Assembly (NCBI GenBank): GCA_907165275.2
Contig: OU015662.1
Coordinates: forward strand, 11,002,501-11,066,500
DNA from: Zygaena filipendulae
Lineage: Eukaryota; Arthropoda; Insecta; Lepidoptera; Zygaenidae
Length of the DNA stretch: 64,000 nt
Reading direction: 5' to 3'
The position numbers and the translations under genes were made by a program. The notes under the pieces are model-generated. The model saw only the letters and a program-made list of their open reading frames with translations. It made no database searches and was not told where the DNA came from. This document shows, in pieces, positions 11,294 to 21,681 of the stretch. Numbering within the stretch: position 1 is the stretch's first letter; every line of letters starts with the position of its first letter.

Positions 11294-12990
11294 TGGTGTC
11301 AGAAGTGGAGCCTTCAGAATTAACGAAAGGTATGCAAAATACAAATATATTTTTGGCAGGAATCAAACCTCTAAATATAAAAACGTGCTCGAATGTTTTC
11401 CACCAATGGAAGTTATGGAAACAAAGGTTTGAGATTTATTTAGAAGCTACAGATCTGATTACCAAACCAGAAAATAAAAAGATTGCAGTACTTTTAAGCC
11501 TCATAGGCGATGAATGTTTGGAAATATATAACTCATTCGATCAAGATTCCAAAATTTTAAAATTAAAAGATGTCCTCCAATTATTTGAAAATAAATTTAG
11601 TCCGACAAAAAATATAACTGTAGAAAGATACAACTTCTTCTCTCGTCATCAAAAAGAAGATGAATCGGTTGATGATTACATAACAGTAATAAATAATTTA
11701 GCATCATCATGTGAATTTGAACAATTAAAAGATTCTTTAGTAAAAGACATGTTGGTCATTGGCATTAAAGATAATGATATAAGAGAAAAATTGTTATTAG
11801 ATGAAAAATTAACATTGGAAAAAGCAATCAAAGTTTCAAAAAATTATGTAATTACTCAACAACGTTCGAGAAGCATCAATGAAAGTACAAATGTAAAGGT
11901 CACTCAAGAAAAAATTAATTCTATAAGGTCAACAGACAGAAGGACGTCAAATCGTACAAACTCATTAAATCGGAATTATCATCAAAATTATCAGTCAAGA
12001 AATCAATCCTGGAATCAAAATTTCAAAAGAACATGTACAAGGTGCAATGAGGTACATCGATTCAAGTGTCCAGCCAAAGGAGTAACGTGTAACAATTGTG
12101 GTCGATTAAATCATTTTTCAAAGTGTTGTTTCTTCAAAAATAAAAATGTAGGTACCGTAAGTCAAGAAGTCAATGAAAACTTCATAATTAATTCAGTAAA
12201 CTGTCAACCCAACAATAATAAATGGGAATTAAAAATTAAGCTTCATAATGGTAAAATGTTAAACACCATTATAGATACAGGTGCAGACATAAATGTAATA
12301 TCAAAATTTACCTTAAAAAGTCTAAAAATATATGTACCTATTCATAAATTAAGTAACAGGTTATATTCATTCAGTGGTAATAATATACCAACTATTGGTA
12401 GCTGTTATCTAAAGTGTCAATTTCCTAATGGTCTAACTTCTAATATTTATTTTGCAGTAGCAGATATGGTATGTCAAACTGTTATAGGCAAAAATACATG
12501 CGAAAAATTGGGCATTATTAAAAGAATTTTTTCAGTCACAAATAATTCAAAAAGTCAGATGTCAGAGTCAAAAGTCGAAGGTCAGTGTCAATGTCCAGAG
12601 TCAGTAAGTAGTATTATTAACCAATTTAAAAGTTTATTTCATGGTCTTGGATGTTTACCAAATAAAGTGCATTTAGATATTGATGAAAATGTAAAACCTG
12701 TAGTCAGTCCTGTACGTCGTATTCCTTATTCCTTAATGTCACGTCTTAAAGAAGAATTAGATTACATGGAAAGTGAAAATGTCATTCAAAAAGTAATTAA
12801 GCCTACCAAATGGGTAAGTTCCATAGTCTTGGTTGAAAAACCAAACGGAAAACTAAGGTTTTGTCTAGATCCAAGAAATTTAAATGTTGCAATAAAGAGA
12901 CCATATTTTCAATTTCCTACATTTGATGATCTAAGATCAAAATATTCGAATTCATGTCAATTTACTTACTTCAAACTTAGCTATTTCTAA
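11293..12990 (+). CDS. Gag-protease-partial reverse transcriptase polyprotein
   Basis: This 565-codon frame encodes the capsid/nucleocapsid part and the first pol domains of the retrotransposon. Residues 1-240 are Gag-like, with a conserved 'HQWKLWKQRFEIYL' region near the start. There is a cysteine-rich block beginning C248/C251, then a classical CX2CX4HX4C knuckle (C266, C269, H274, C279) for RNA packaging. The aspartic protease motif DTGA has its catalytic Asp at about residue 328. Reverse transcriptase begins near residue 470 and shows PNGKLRFCLDPRNLN, but the frame ends after FPTFDDLRSKYS, before the YxDD catalytic loop. The start codon uses the last base of the LTR plus the first two bases of the primer site. 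The product cannot reverse-transcribe unaided. Confidence 0.85.
   Translation: MVSEVEPSELTKGMQNTNIFLAGIKPLNIKTCSNVFHQWKLWKQRFEIYLEATDLITKPENKKIAVLLSLIGDECLEIYNSFDQDSKILKLKDVLQLFENKFSPTKNITVERYNFFSRHQKEDESVDDYITVINNLASSCEFEQLKDSLVKDMLVIGIKDNDIREKLLLDEKLTLEKAIKVSKNYVITQQRSRSINESTNVKVTQEKINSIRSTDRRTSNRTNSLNRNYHQNYQSRNQSWNQNFKRTCTRCNEVHRFKCPAKGVTCNNCGRLNHFSKCCFFKNKNVGTVSQEVNENFIINSVNCQPNNNKWELKIKLHNGKMLNTIIDTGADINVISKFTLKSLKIYVPIHKLSNRLYSFSGNNIPTIGSCYLKCQFPNGLTSNIYFAVADMVCQTVIGKNTCEKLGIIKRIFSVTNNSKSQMSESKVEGQCQCPESVSSIINQFKSLFHGLGCLPNKVHLDIDENVKPVVSPVRRIPYSLMSRLKEELDYMESENVIQKVIKPTKWVSSIVLVEKPNGKLRFCLDPRNLNVAIKRPYFQFPTFDDLRSKYSNSCQFTYFKLSYF
11294..11308 (+). promoter_or_regulatory. Primer binding site, tRNA-Leu type
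   Basis: TGGTGTCAGAAGTGG directly abuts the LTR with no spacer. It is complementary over 15 nt to the 3' end expected for animal tRNA-Leu (…CCACTTCTGACA plus CCA). The tRNA match is from memory of tRNA-Leu sequences. Confidence 0.7.
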
Positions 12991-13060
12991 AGAAAAATTA
13001 GAAAAAATCTTAAAATATACTAGTGATGATATTATTTTACAAAAATTAAAAGAGTATACG

Positions 13061-14494
13061 GTGAATGGATGGCCGAATAGCAAAGAACACACCGATCCAA
13101 TTGTCTTACCTTATTGGCATATTAGGGATGAAATTCATTGTTTAGATAATATTCTATTCAAAAATAACTGTGTCATTATACCAACTTCTTTAAGGTCTGA
13201 AATATTGTCAATACTCCATGAAGGTCATTTAGGCATAGAAAGAACTAAAGCTCAAGCCCGTTGTACTGTATTTTGGCCTAACATTAGTAAAGATATAGAA
13301 AATAAAGTAAAAATGTGTGAATCATGTGCAATTTTCATGAATAATAAAAGTAAAGAGTCACTAATATCTCATGAGACATCACAATTTCCTTGGCAAAAAG
13401 TAGCAATAGATTTTTTTGAATATAATAACAAAAAATATCTTATTGTTGTAGAATATTACTCAAACTTCATAGAAACAATTTGTCTTAATAATAACACCAC
13501 AAGTGATATTGTTATATTACAGTTAAAATCAATTTTTGCAAGATTTGGTATTCCATTGCAATTGGTGAGTGACAATGGTCCTCCCATGAATTCTGAAAAG
13601 TTTAAGCAATTTATGAGTGATTGGGACATAGAACATATAACGTCCAGTCCATACTTACCTAGAAGTAACGGCTTAGCCGAAGTTTCAGTAAGAATTGTCA
13701 AAGATATCTTTAGAAAGTGTGAGGAGTCCGGCACAGATCCATTTATTGGTTTGTTGCAACATCGCAACACTCCAAGAGGTAATTTGTGTTCTCCAGCTCA
13801 ATTATTAATGTCAAGAACTTTAAGAACTAAAGTACCCAGTAAGTTAACTAATTTGAAACCTAAAGTTGTAAGATTTAAACATCATAGTCAAAATTTAATT
13901 AAAAATAAGGAAAAAACTCAGTCATACTATAATAAAAGTTGTAAAAATTATAATTCATTTAATGTCAATGATAATGTTTATTTTAAGCTGAAACCTACAC
14001 ATAAAAAGTGGTCAAAAGGTATTATTGTATCTAAATCAAAATTTCCACGTTCCTACATGATAAAAGATTTATATGGTAATGTTTATCGAAGAAATAGTCA
14101 ACACATTCGTTTATCATTTAGGAAGGAGGATAATAACTATAGCAATTCTTTGTCTTCTAACTATAGTAACTTTAATTCATTGTCTCCTAGTTGTAAAAAA
14201 CATAAATATGCAGATCAAGATGATTATAACTTGTCTCCAAACAAAAATCAAAGTCCTAACAGAACTGAGAGATCTGTAAGTCAAAGTCCAAATAAATGTA
14301 ATGTGTCTCCATGTCAATCTCCATGTTCTGATAGAAATAATCAGCCAATTCTAAAGTCACCTGAACTAAGTTCATATAATAATTCTAATGGTCAGAACAA
14401 GAAAGAAATATCTGAACCAAAGTCTGATTATTACTATGTGACAAGATCAGGAAGGCAAATAAGAAAGCCAAAAACATTCAATGTAAACTTTTAA
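13061..14494 (+). CDS. Integrase with C-terminal tail, separated from gag-pol by an internal deletion
   Basis: This 477-codon frame is the 3' part of pol. Residues 50-90 hold the HHCC zinc domain (H53, H56, C86, C89). The catalytic core has D117, D171 and E207, a DD35E arrangement, all intact. A C-terminal region with 'KKWSKGIIV' and RRNSQHIR resembles the chromatin/LTR-binding end of Gypsy integrases. A polar Ser/Asn-rich tail ends in TRSGRQIRKPKTF. The frame stays open upstream to about 12962 without an ATG, shifted +1 relative to the gag frame. The protein was therefore originally made as part of a polyprotein. Whether it is translated separately from 13061 is unknown. Confidence 0.85.
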   Translation: MNGWPNSKEHTDPIVLPYWHIRDEIHCLDNILFKNNCVIIPTSLRSEILSILHEGHLGIERTKAQARCTVFWPNISKDIENKVKMCESCAIFMNNKSKESLISHETSQFPWQKVAIDFFEYNNKKYLIVVEYYSNFIETICLNNNTTSDIVILQLKSIFARFGIPLQLVSDNGPPMNSEKFKQFMSDWDIEHITSSPYLPRSNGLAEVSVRIVKDIFRKCEESGTDPFIGLLQHRNTPRGNLCSPAQLLMSRTLRTKVPSKLTNLKPKVVRFKHHSQNLIKNKEKTQSYYNKSCKNYNSFNVNDNVYFKLKPTHKKWSKGIIVSKSKFPRSYMIKDLYGNVYRRNSQHIRLSFRKEDNNYSNSLSSNYSNFNSLSPSCKKHKYADQDDYNLSPNKNQSPNRTERSVSQSPNKCNVSPCQSPCSDRNNQPILKSPELSSYNNSNGQNKKEISEPKSDYYYVTRSGRQIRKPKTFNVNF

Positions 14495-14822
14495 TGTACC
14501 TATAGTTTCATAATTATTATTCAAATGACAATGTTTAACTTAATTAAATAACACAAGTATAAATTTATTCTAGATAAATGTGTACCGCAAAAATTCAATG
14601 TCTTGATAATAATGTACGTAATTCTGCACTACTATAACTACTTATTTCTTTCAGTATAATACTTATTTAGTTCATCACATTGTTATTCCAATTCAGTTCA
14701 TAAAGTTAGTTTCATAAATTTCAGAAAGTTTAGACTTCAGAAACTTTGTTTACAAAACTTCATAAATGTCATAATTTGTCATTAGCATAAACGTCAATGT
14801 CATGTCACATTTGTCAATGTCG

Positions 14823-14830
14823 AAAAGGAG
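14823..14830 (+). promoter_or_regulatory. Polypurine tract
   Basis: AAAAGGAG lies just before the 3' LTR, separated from its TG by the two bases CA. A two-base gap fits the known removal of two terminal bases by integrase before insertion. Confidence 0.65.
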
Positions 14831-14832
14831 CA

Positions 14833-14989
14833 TGTTGTAGATTCTAATCTATGTTGTCTGTGGTCAATTGTCTATGTCAGATGTAAATGTCCGCTGAATA
14901 AAAAATATATCGTCTCGTCACTGATCTCGCTGTCTTTATTTAAATAAATAATAATCCATCCAGACCAACATCATCCACAATATAAAACA
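14833..14989 (+). repeat. 3' LTR of the Gypsy element
   Basis: Same length and sequence as the 5' LTR, followed by the target duplication GAACT. Transcripts would end here if the AATAAA near 14897-14902 is used. Confidence 0.9.
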
Positions 14990-15412
14990 GAACTGACACT
15001 CAAAAAAAATTTTTTCATCAAACCCATGCGTGTTGGGTCTTCAAAAATGATATTGAGGTTTCTAACATCATTTTTTCTTAACTGAATAGTTTGCGCGAGA
15101 GACACTTCCAAAGTGGTAAAATGTGTGTGTCCTCCTGTAATTTCTAAAATAAGAGAATGATAAAACTAAAAAAGTATATGATATACCGATATTACCATGC
15201 AAACTTCCACCGAAAATTGGTTTGAACGAGATCTAGTAAGTATTTTGTTTTTTACGTCAAAATCGTAAACCGCCACAAAAGAACACTATTATTAAAACAT
15301 CGATCAAAGTTACAACGAACTACAAGAACTTTTATATTATTATGTTACTTGCTGCTACGGAACCCTTCATGGGCGAGTCCGACTTGCACTTGGCCGCTTT
15401 TTTATATTATAC

Positions 15413-15567
15413 CTACTACTAGGGTAGCCTGGTAGAGATCACTTATTAGAGTTAAGGTCGCCCATCGTAGCCTCATATTTACCCATAAGTTTTTCATTAA
15501 GTAGCAATACTGCAGTCTGCATGTTTGTGGGTACCTTTATAATAAAATGATTTCATTTCATTTCGGA
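15413..15567 (+). mobile_element. LINE 3'-tail fragment ending in TTTCATTTCATTTC
   Basis: The segment reads through 'AGCCTCATATTTACCCATAA' and 'TGTTTGTGGGTACC', then AATAAAATGA and repeats of ATTTC. A related tail lies in reverse at about 16376-16470 with GAAATGAAATGAAAT and 'ACCCACAAATATG'. The terminal short repeats mark the 3' ends of non-LTR elements. The clade is not determined. Confidence 0.5.
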
Positions 15568-15819
15568 GTTCCCCGGGAAGAAGTAAGAAAAGTGCCTATC
15601 GCTAGATGTTAAGGTGTGAATGCGTAACAAACAAACAAACTCACATTCACATTTACCTACAATACCTAGTCGTATTGGGAATTTTTGTATAAACTAATCA
15701 TTTTGGATCACCGATCGAGCCCGAAGGCTGTCAAGATGAAAAAGAATATTTCGTATTTTTAAAGTTAAAATGGCATCTTATTAGGTACTACTGAATTTTT
15801 GCATAGTGTATAATGATCT

Positions 15820-16150
15820 ATGACATTTCTATGCGCGGGCGACGGTATATCGAGCCGCCATTGCTCCCATCTCTAGTTGATTTATGAACTTTCGATCGCG
15901 CAAAAAGAATCTTAATGGCCCATTCGAGATCGGAACGCGCCACGCACTCCCGCGCACGCGGCGTTATTGCCAACAAACACCAAATATGGCCGCACCACCA
16001 CTCTGCCCCTGAATTTATTGAAATTAATTCAACAATACCTCATTAACGCTCATTATTTATCGTTTCAAACTATTTCCAATTGGCACAACGCAAAGTGTGA
16101 AATTCTATATCGCCTCCATATTTGACGATGCCTTGTTTTTTTGTGCAATT
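15820..16150. promoter_or_regulatory. Repeat-free, base-balanced stretch; possible conserved non-coding DNA
   Basis: This block shares nothing with the repeats of the window, has balanced composition, and contains TTTATGAAC, TTTATCG and several TAAT-type homeodomain-like cores. There is no long frame on either strand. It is a candidate regulatory element only because it looks non-repetitive; conservation cannot be tested here. Confidence 0.2.
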
Positions 16151-16375
16151 TAGGCGTGTATATATAATAATTCATTGTAGTCTCTTTATAGGCGAGCTGT
16201 CTAACAGTTGGATAGTCGCTGGTTAAATATGTAAATGGCTTCACTAGGTATACCTAATTAATGTAACTAATGATCCAGTATTGGACTGTTGGGGTGGAAA
16301 TTGTTAATTAATCGTGTAAGTTTACAAAGTTGCGGCTGTTTAAATGACAATATTTTTCATATTGAACGGATATAA

Positions 16376-16470
16376 TTAATGAAATGAAATGAAATAACTT
16401 TATTGTACACCCACAAATATGCGACTTAATACTACTAAATTTATGAATATGAGGCTATGATTGGCGATAC
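16376..16470 (-). mobile_element. LINE 3'-tail fragment, reverse orientation
   Basis: Starts with GAAATGAAATGAAATAACTT, the complement of the tail at 15540-15567, and carries the same internal 'GAGGCTATGATTGGCG'-type region in reverse. Confidence 0.5.
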
Positions 16471-16508
16471 AATTAACCTTTGATTGTTAATGAAATAGAT
16501 GCATAAAT

Positions 16509-16744
16509 GGACATAGATAAGCAATAGTGTGTTAACCCACACTGGAGAAATTTTGAGTAAATCGTGTTTTAAAATTATAGCGCCATTTTTTGTCAATATT
16601 TTTTTATGTTCAATATTTAGTTACATATTTAAACAATGTAATAAGGTAAACACATAATTAAAAAACGTTCTCTATTTCTCAATAAATCCTTTTGAATCAT
16701 TAATTTAATTTTGTGGGTTAACATGTTATTGCTTATCTGCGTCC
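16509..16744. mobile_element. MITE with 4-bp target duplication, copy 2
   Basis: The ends GGACATAGATAAGCAATAGT and …GCTTATCTGCGTCC are inverted. AAAT flanks both sides (16505-16508, 16745-16748). The interior is nearly the same as at 28626-28860. Confidence 0.8.
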
Positions 16745-16897
16745 AAATAAGAATTAAGAAATAAAAAGTAGGCTTTTTTTATATAAATGTCGCAGGCAAT
16801 TTGTTTAATTCGTCCATTTACAACAAATAATAACATCGAAACGATTTTTGAAAATTCTTTCACTTAAAGGAAGCTACAGTATTCCATAGTTTAATTA

Positions 16898-17134
16898 CCG
16901 CCGCACTCAGAGTCGACTTTAATGATTACTTAGTTAAATATAGATTTTTAAAACAAAACTGCCGCAATCAGAGACGTTCAGTAAATTAATGCTAACTGGC
17001 ATTTAATGAGATGTAACTTAATTAGTTGAATGCCAATTAACATTAATTTATTAAATTTGTCTGATTGCGGCAGTTTTGTTTTAAAAATCTTTACTTAACT
17101 AAGTAATCATTAAAGTCCACTCTGAGTGCGGCGG
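16898..17134. mobile_element. TTA-type palindromic MITE, copy 2
   Basis: It has the same 237-bp structure as copy 1, with ends CCGCCGCACTCAGAG and CTCTGAGTGCGGCGG. The left flank is TTA and the right flank ATA, so the target duplication is one base off. Confidence 0.75.
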
Positions 17135-17208
17135 ATAAGGTATTTATACCTTGGAATTCCCTCGGGAACCCTAAACTAACGCGAGTGAAACCACGGGGGA
17201 TCGACTTA

Positions 17209-17396
17209 ACTAGCTGTTTCTTGCGGTTTCACCCGCGGTAATTTCAGAGTTCCCGCTGGAGTTCAAGGATAAACTACACGTATAAACCTTCCTCTTTAAT
17301 CACTCTATCTATTGGTGAAAACCGTACGAAAATCTGTTCAGTAGTTTTTGAGTTTATTGCGAACAAACAGACAGACAGACGCGGCGGAGGACTGTT
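17209..17396 (-). mobile_element. Helitron-like (Lep1-type) repeat
   Basis: In reverse it ends at CTAG (17210-17213), preceded by the hairpin block GCGGTTTCACCCGCGG. The interior 'AATCACTCTATCTATTGG' is shared with 7960-8095. A further small remnant of the family (ACGCGAGTGAAACCACGG) sits just left at about 17150-17205 in the opposite orientation. Confidence 0.6.
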
Positions 17397-17479
17397 TAAC
17401 CGACTTCTTTACAATATGTAGTGATGCTATGTTCCGCATCAAAGCAACCATGCCACATCACTAGTGAGGTCGTGAACAG

Positions 17480-17705
17480 AGGGGTTATTATGTAACTTTG
17501 TTTCTATCATTTTTCAGTTGCAATCAAAAACGTGGTGGTTTTGCGATTACAATATGCACGTTCTGGCACCTACAATATCTAGCAATCAACAAAAAACATA
17601 CTACATCAGTTGAAGCTGTCTAAACATGATCAATTAATCACAAGACCACTATGTTTCCGATTGAAATCGAAAAATGATAGAAACAAAAGTTGCGTAATTG
17701 CCCTA
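17480..17705. mobile_element. MITE with GGGGTTATTATGTAAC ends, copy 1
   Basis: The left end GGGGTTATTATGTAACTTTG is matched in reverse by the right end (GTTGCGTAATTGCCCT). The arms continue with 'TTTCTATCATTTTTC' and 'GAAAAATGATAGAAAC'. A second copy is nested in another element at 22655-22858. A short open frame across its right end is incidental. Confidence 0.65.
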
Positions 17706-17808
17706 ATGATCACCGGTCCAGAGTTTCGAGAGCATTTGATGAAATGTAGAGACAATAAAAAAGTTAACTCAGCAAACTTTGGGATGGTTTATTATTTCAT
17801 TGTACACT

Positions 17809-18042
17809 GAGAGAAAAATAGGGGCTTTTTCGGGAATATTCGCGACCGAAAGTTCCCCACGATCGGTCTTCAGTATTTCTGCTGCCGGTGTTCGATTGGG
17901 GTGGGCTTTATATTTGGTCAGAAAACTCTTGTGTAGTTTGCACTACATTAACACCGCGCGTGGTCGGTCACTGATATTGTGTCGCCAAGACATCTTTCGG
18001 GCAACCGAAGAGGTTTCGATCACCCTCCAGGGCGACGATTAA
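17809..18042 (+). repeat. Interspersed repeat shared with 45189-45497
   Basis: The order of blocks (AGGGGCTT…, TTTCTGCTGCCGGTGTTCG, ATATTTGGTCAG, TAGTTTGCACT, GTGGTCGGTCACTG, CATCTTTCGGGCAAC) is found in reverse complement at 45189-45497. The 87-codon open frame across it has no support as a gene. The element class is unknown. Confidence 0.6.
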
Positions 18043-19533
18043 AATTAACACCATTTCATTTTGCAATAACAAATTGGCGTGCTTGTAGGTATAGGTCGAG
18101 AGACATGTCCCCGATCAATTTTTAATTAGAGCAGTCACCCAGTGAAGTGCAGCCCTCGCATAACTGTCGTTTAAATAATAATACAACTTTATTTTCTAAT
18201 TAAATGCCAATAAACAAAAACTTTATATAATAGTGTGCCGCGAGTCAAGAGCTTTTAGAGAATCTTTATGTACTAATATTATACGTAAATGCGAAAGTGA
18301 GTTTGTTTGTTTGTTACGCTCTTACGCCTCAACGACTCAATGGATCATCGTGAACTTTTCCATACACATTGTCAGAGTTACATAGAAGGACATAGGGTAG
18401 ATACTATTTAGTGAGAAATATACTTATTTCATATCATTTATATACGTACTATGTATTTATAATGAGTATCAACAGATTTTCTGTGACGAAAATAAAATAA
18501 GAGAGCTTTCGTTTTAAACCTCTTTTATTTATGTAACTTTTATACAAAAAAAATTGGTTTGGAGGAGTATCTTGCAAATCGTGTCTCAAAGCTATTAGTT
18601 TTTTATCTCACCAACATCATAAAGGCTGTTTGGAGTTTGAGGTGAATTGTTTTTTGGGTATTAAATAAATTTTATTCCTTTCTATTCTAGTTTAAGTGAC
18701 AAGCGGAAGCGTCGGCCGCCCGCTCCGCTCAGCTAAACGCCGCTCCGCTCGAGTGTGCGCGCCACAAAAACTGGCCGGACCTGTTGTAACGGACTGCGCA
18801 AGCGCATCGCCCTACACAACACTGGTAGCAAATTGATATTGCATAGAGCTGACTTTCTATGTTGAGATCATAAATGAAAAAAAAAAAACTATAAAAATAT
18901 ATAAGAGCATGATCCAACTCGCTAATATATAGCACTTTGACTGTACTAATGGCTCCCCTGAGGGCCTACACTTGGTGTTATTTGTTTGCTGATGAGTCGA
19001 TGGAACTTTTGTCTAGGTGTATCTGAAAATTTGTGTGGAGAAATAAATGGCTTATTTATTTAACAATGTTGTTTCGGTAACTAATGTAGATAATTACTAG
19101 AAAATACTATGTTGTAGGTACAGTTAAATTTATTCCCCAAAAACATTTTTCTTTTATATTAATACTCTCCAAGATAAAACACGGTTGTATTTGGAGAATC
19201 TGCAGTTCGTTACTCAGGGAGACAACGGCTGCTGAGCAAGAAACGCGCGCAGTTTGAAAAATTATATATACCAAGGTACAAAGATGTTACGACGGCTCTA
19301 TGTCATATACAAGGTGCTCGTAAAAACCATTACAAAACAGGGTGGCTTTTATGAAAATCGCGTATAATCAGTTAGTTATACAATGAAGGTTCGCTATCTA
19401 CCGGATATTTATTAATTGTTGTATTGATTAGTTGCGTTGCGTGATTAGTCATTACACCGCACCCAGTGCACTACCGAGGCAGGATCGATATTTAATATAT
19501 CGATATTTACAAAAGACGATAATCGTATACTAA
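18043..19533. other. No recognisable gene
   Basis: AT-rich DNA with a weak Helitron-like fragment near 18300-18420 (GTTTGTTTGTTTGTTACG) and a GC-rich patch at about 18695-18800. No supported gene. Confidence 0.45.
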
Positions 19534-19716
19534 CCGCCGCACTCAGATGACTTTAATGATTACTTACTTAAGTATAGATTTTTAAAACAATACTGCCGCA
19601 ATCAGAGACGTTCAGTAAGTAAAGTTAATTTATTAAAATTGTCTGATTGCGGCAGTTTTGTTTTAAAAATCTATACTTAACTAAGTAATCATTAAAGTCG
19701 ATTCTGAGTGCGGCCG
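19534..19716. mobile_element. TAA-flanked palindromic MITE, copy 3 (internally deleted)
   Basis: It has the same ends as copies 1 and 2, but the central ~50 bp are missing, giving 183 bp. TAA flanks both sides (19531-19533, 19717-19719). Confidence 0.75.
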
Positions 19717-20274
19717 TAAGAGACAATATGTTAAACGATGGACCATTAGATTACACCAACCCTTACACCATGTATAACATAGAAGACTATACCATACGAG
19801 TAGCTTTGTTCTTTTATAATATCTTCCTATATATACGCAAAATTAAGTCTTATTAAATGGATAATTTGTTTTTGTAACACTAACAACTCGTCTCAGTTAT
19901 TAATTATTATTAGTCGGATCGAAGTAGGTAGAGGTACTTGCCTACATACAAGCGTCATAGAATGTCTACATGACACTGGATTTTTTCACCTTTACCAAGA
20001 AAGAGAGAAAGTTTTTATTTGCCAACACAATTGACAATATAATATGCTTATTGCACAAAACATTATATATATATATATATAACATTATACCTATTGTTGA
20101 CATAATGATTCCGGCCCACATAACTTATTATGTGAGGCAGCGTTGGTTGTTAACCGGAACCAAAATAAAATATTATTATATCTACCTAAATACGATAGAC
20201 AGGGCTGACGTCACGGATCCAATTTTGTAAGTATCAATAACATTACCGACGCATGTATTCCAAATATATCTGCA
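19717..20274. other. No recognisable gene; AT microsatellite
   Basis: A short (AT)n run lies near 20064-20082, and an isolated TGACGTCA at 20206-20213. No gene. Confidence 0.45.
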
Positions 20275-20600
20275 GTAGGGATGTTGACAACTTTTGAAAA
20301 TCAAAATTCTAATTAGTCCGTCAGTTAGAAAATAAAAAAACAATAGACACGTATTTATTGCTTTTTCAAATAAATTAAAATATACAGAGATAAAGTGCAT
20401 TAAAGTTTAGGGTGAGGTGGTCGTGACGTCACTAACCGCTAAAACCGCCATACAAACTGTCAGAATAGTGACGTCACGCGAAATTTCAACTCAATATATC
20501 GCCGTTATTTTTTGATTACGTAAAAAAAGAAAAAATACGTGTCCAATACTTTTTAATAATCTACAAGACGGACTAAAAAATAAAAATTAGTCAACATGCC
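20275..20600. mobile_element. MITE with paired TGACGTCA sites, copy 1
   Basis: Both ends hold inverted AGTCCGTC/GACGGACT blocks, and the outer ends ATGTTGAC and GTCAACAT (20281 and 20590) are complementary. Two intact 8-bp palindromes TGACGTCA lie at 20424-20431 and 20469-20476. Copies at 27775-28083 and 32583-32891 keep both sites. There is no coding capacity. Confidence 0.75.
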
Positions 20601-21681
20601 CGTTACACGCTGTATAAAGGACTTTACCTAGCAAATAAAATATGTAGTACAGTGCTCTCGCACACATTTTAATACGCGGTTTCAATTAAAGTCGCAGGAA
20701 TGATTATCCGATTCCCATGAAACAGGAAATGTACGGTAAATTTTATATGACTCGCCTACATTAGCGGGTTTAATTGGGGATTACAGGCTTTTTTGCGATT
20801 ACTTACGTGTCGTGTGTGGTCCTATAATACGATTATAATTAGTCGTTAAAACAGAAGTACACGCTCTAAGACAGATACTAGGTTAGACTATATTTATAAT
20901 TTATAAATAGAATAAGTACTGTGGGAGTAAAATAAAAAATAAATTATGTGGGAAAAAGACGAAAAGGAATAACACGCTATTATATAGACATAGGTACAAG
21001 GTTAGTTGGAAAGGGGGTACCGAAACCAAACGGAATAGAAGCGTTCATCACAATGAATAATGATAATAATAATTGCTTAAAATGGTACCCAGTTTTTAAT
21101 AAATCTTATGAATGGGGATGTACTTAAGGGAACTTTTTAGAATTAATTTTCTGCTTTCTGTCGGTTCAATTTTAAAATAAATAACTCGATCATAGAGCTG
21201 ATTTTTCAAAACTTACTAAGTATTTCCATTTTGAATTAAAACTCAAGTTAGCCTATAGATTTAGGCCCATAGTAGGTAGGTAGGTATATAAATTTAAGTG
21301 TCGGGCGATAGTTTTTATAATAACGGTGGAACTTTTCAATATAATAAATGTTTTTCAACGTCATACATCATTATTTTAAATATAGATGCTCATCTACGTT
21401 CAAATTACTGATCCATATTATATTGCAGAAAAACATGATTTTAATTTTAATTTTTATATAACTACAGTTAGGTGTAGGTGTAAGTATAAAAGTGAAAAAA
21501 ATCGTTCCGTATGAATAGTTGATTACATTTAGCTTGTAAACTGATTATTATACGCAATATATCATGGAAAATAACTAAGTAATTAACACCTCGAAGCAAC
21601 TTATTGCGATATAGGTTGCTTCTGTAGGGAAGACGGTCGGTACGTTCGCGCGCCTGGTTTAGTTCATACCAACCTACTTAC
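20601..21681. other. No recognisable gene
   Basis: AT-rich, without identifiable repeats or frames. Confidence 0.45.

Larger units (their letters stand above)
11137..14989 (+). mobile_element. Ty3/Gypsy LTR retrotransposon, internally deleted, recent
   Basis: The two LTRs (11137-11293 and 14833-14989, 157 bp each) appear identical base for base and start TG and end CA. The flanks are GAACT (11132-11136) and GAACT (14990-14994), a 5-bp target duplication. The interior carries a primer site next to the left LTR, gag with a zinc knuckle, a DTGA protease, the start of a reverse transcriptase, and then a complete integrase with a C-terminal tail. The reverse transcriptase core and RNase H are missing. 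Single-frame gag-pol, short LTRs and the protein motifs suggest the Mag-like lineage (moderate confidence). No env-like frame is present. Confidence 0.9.
10800..15405. mobile_element. Old non-coding lepidopteran repeat, split by later insertions
   Basis: The left part (10800-11136) begins TTTTTAGGGTTCAGTAGCC and contains TGTCTGTCTGTCTGTGTG. The right part (14990-15405) ends GAACCCTTCATGGGCGAGTC…TTGGCCGC plus T-run. From memory these two parts form one continuous repeat that is very common in moth genomes. Here it is interrupted at 10849-10970 by a small GC-rich inverted-repeat element and at 11137-14989 by an LTR retrotransposon. The family identity is recollection; the interruption by the retrotransposon is proved by its target duplication. 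Confidence 0.55.

Noticed and set aside
13456..13770. 104-codon frame antisense to the integrase
   Set aside because: It lies wholly within the integrase gene on the other strand and has no independent support.
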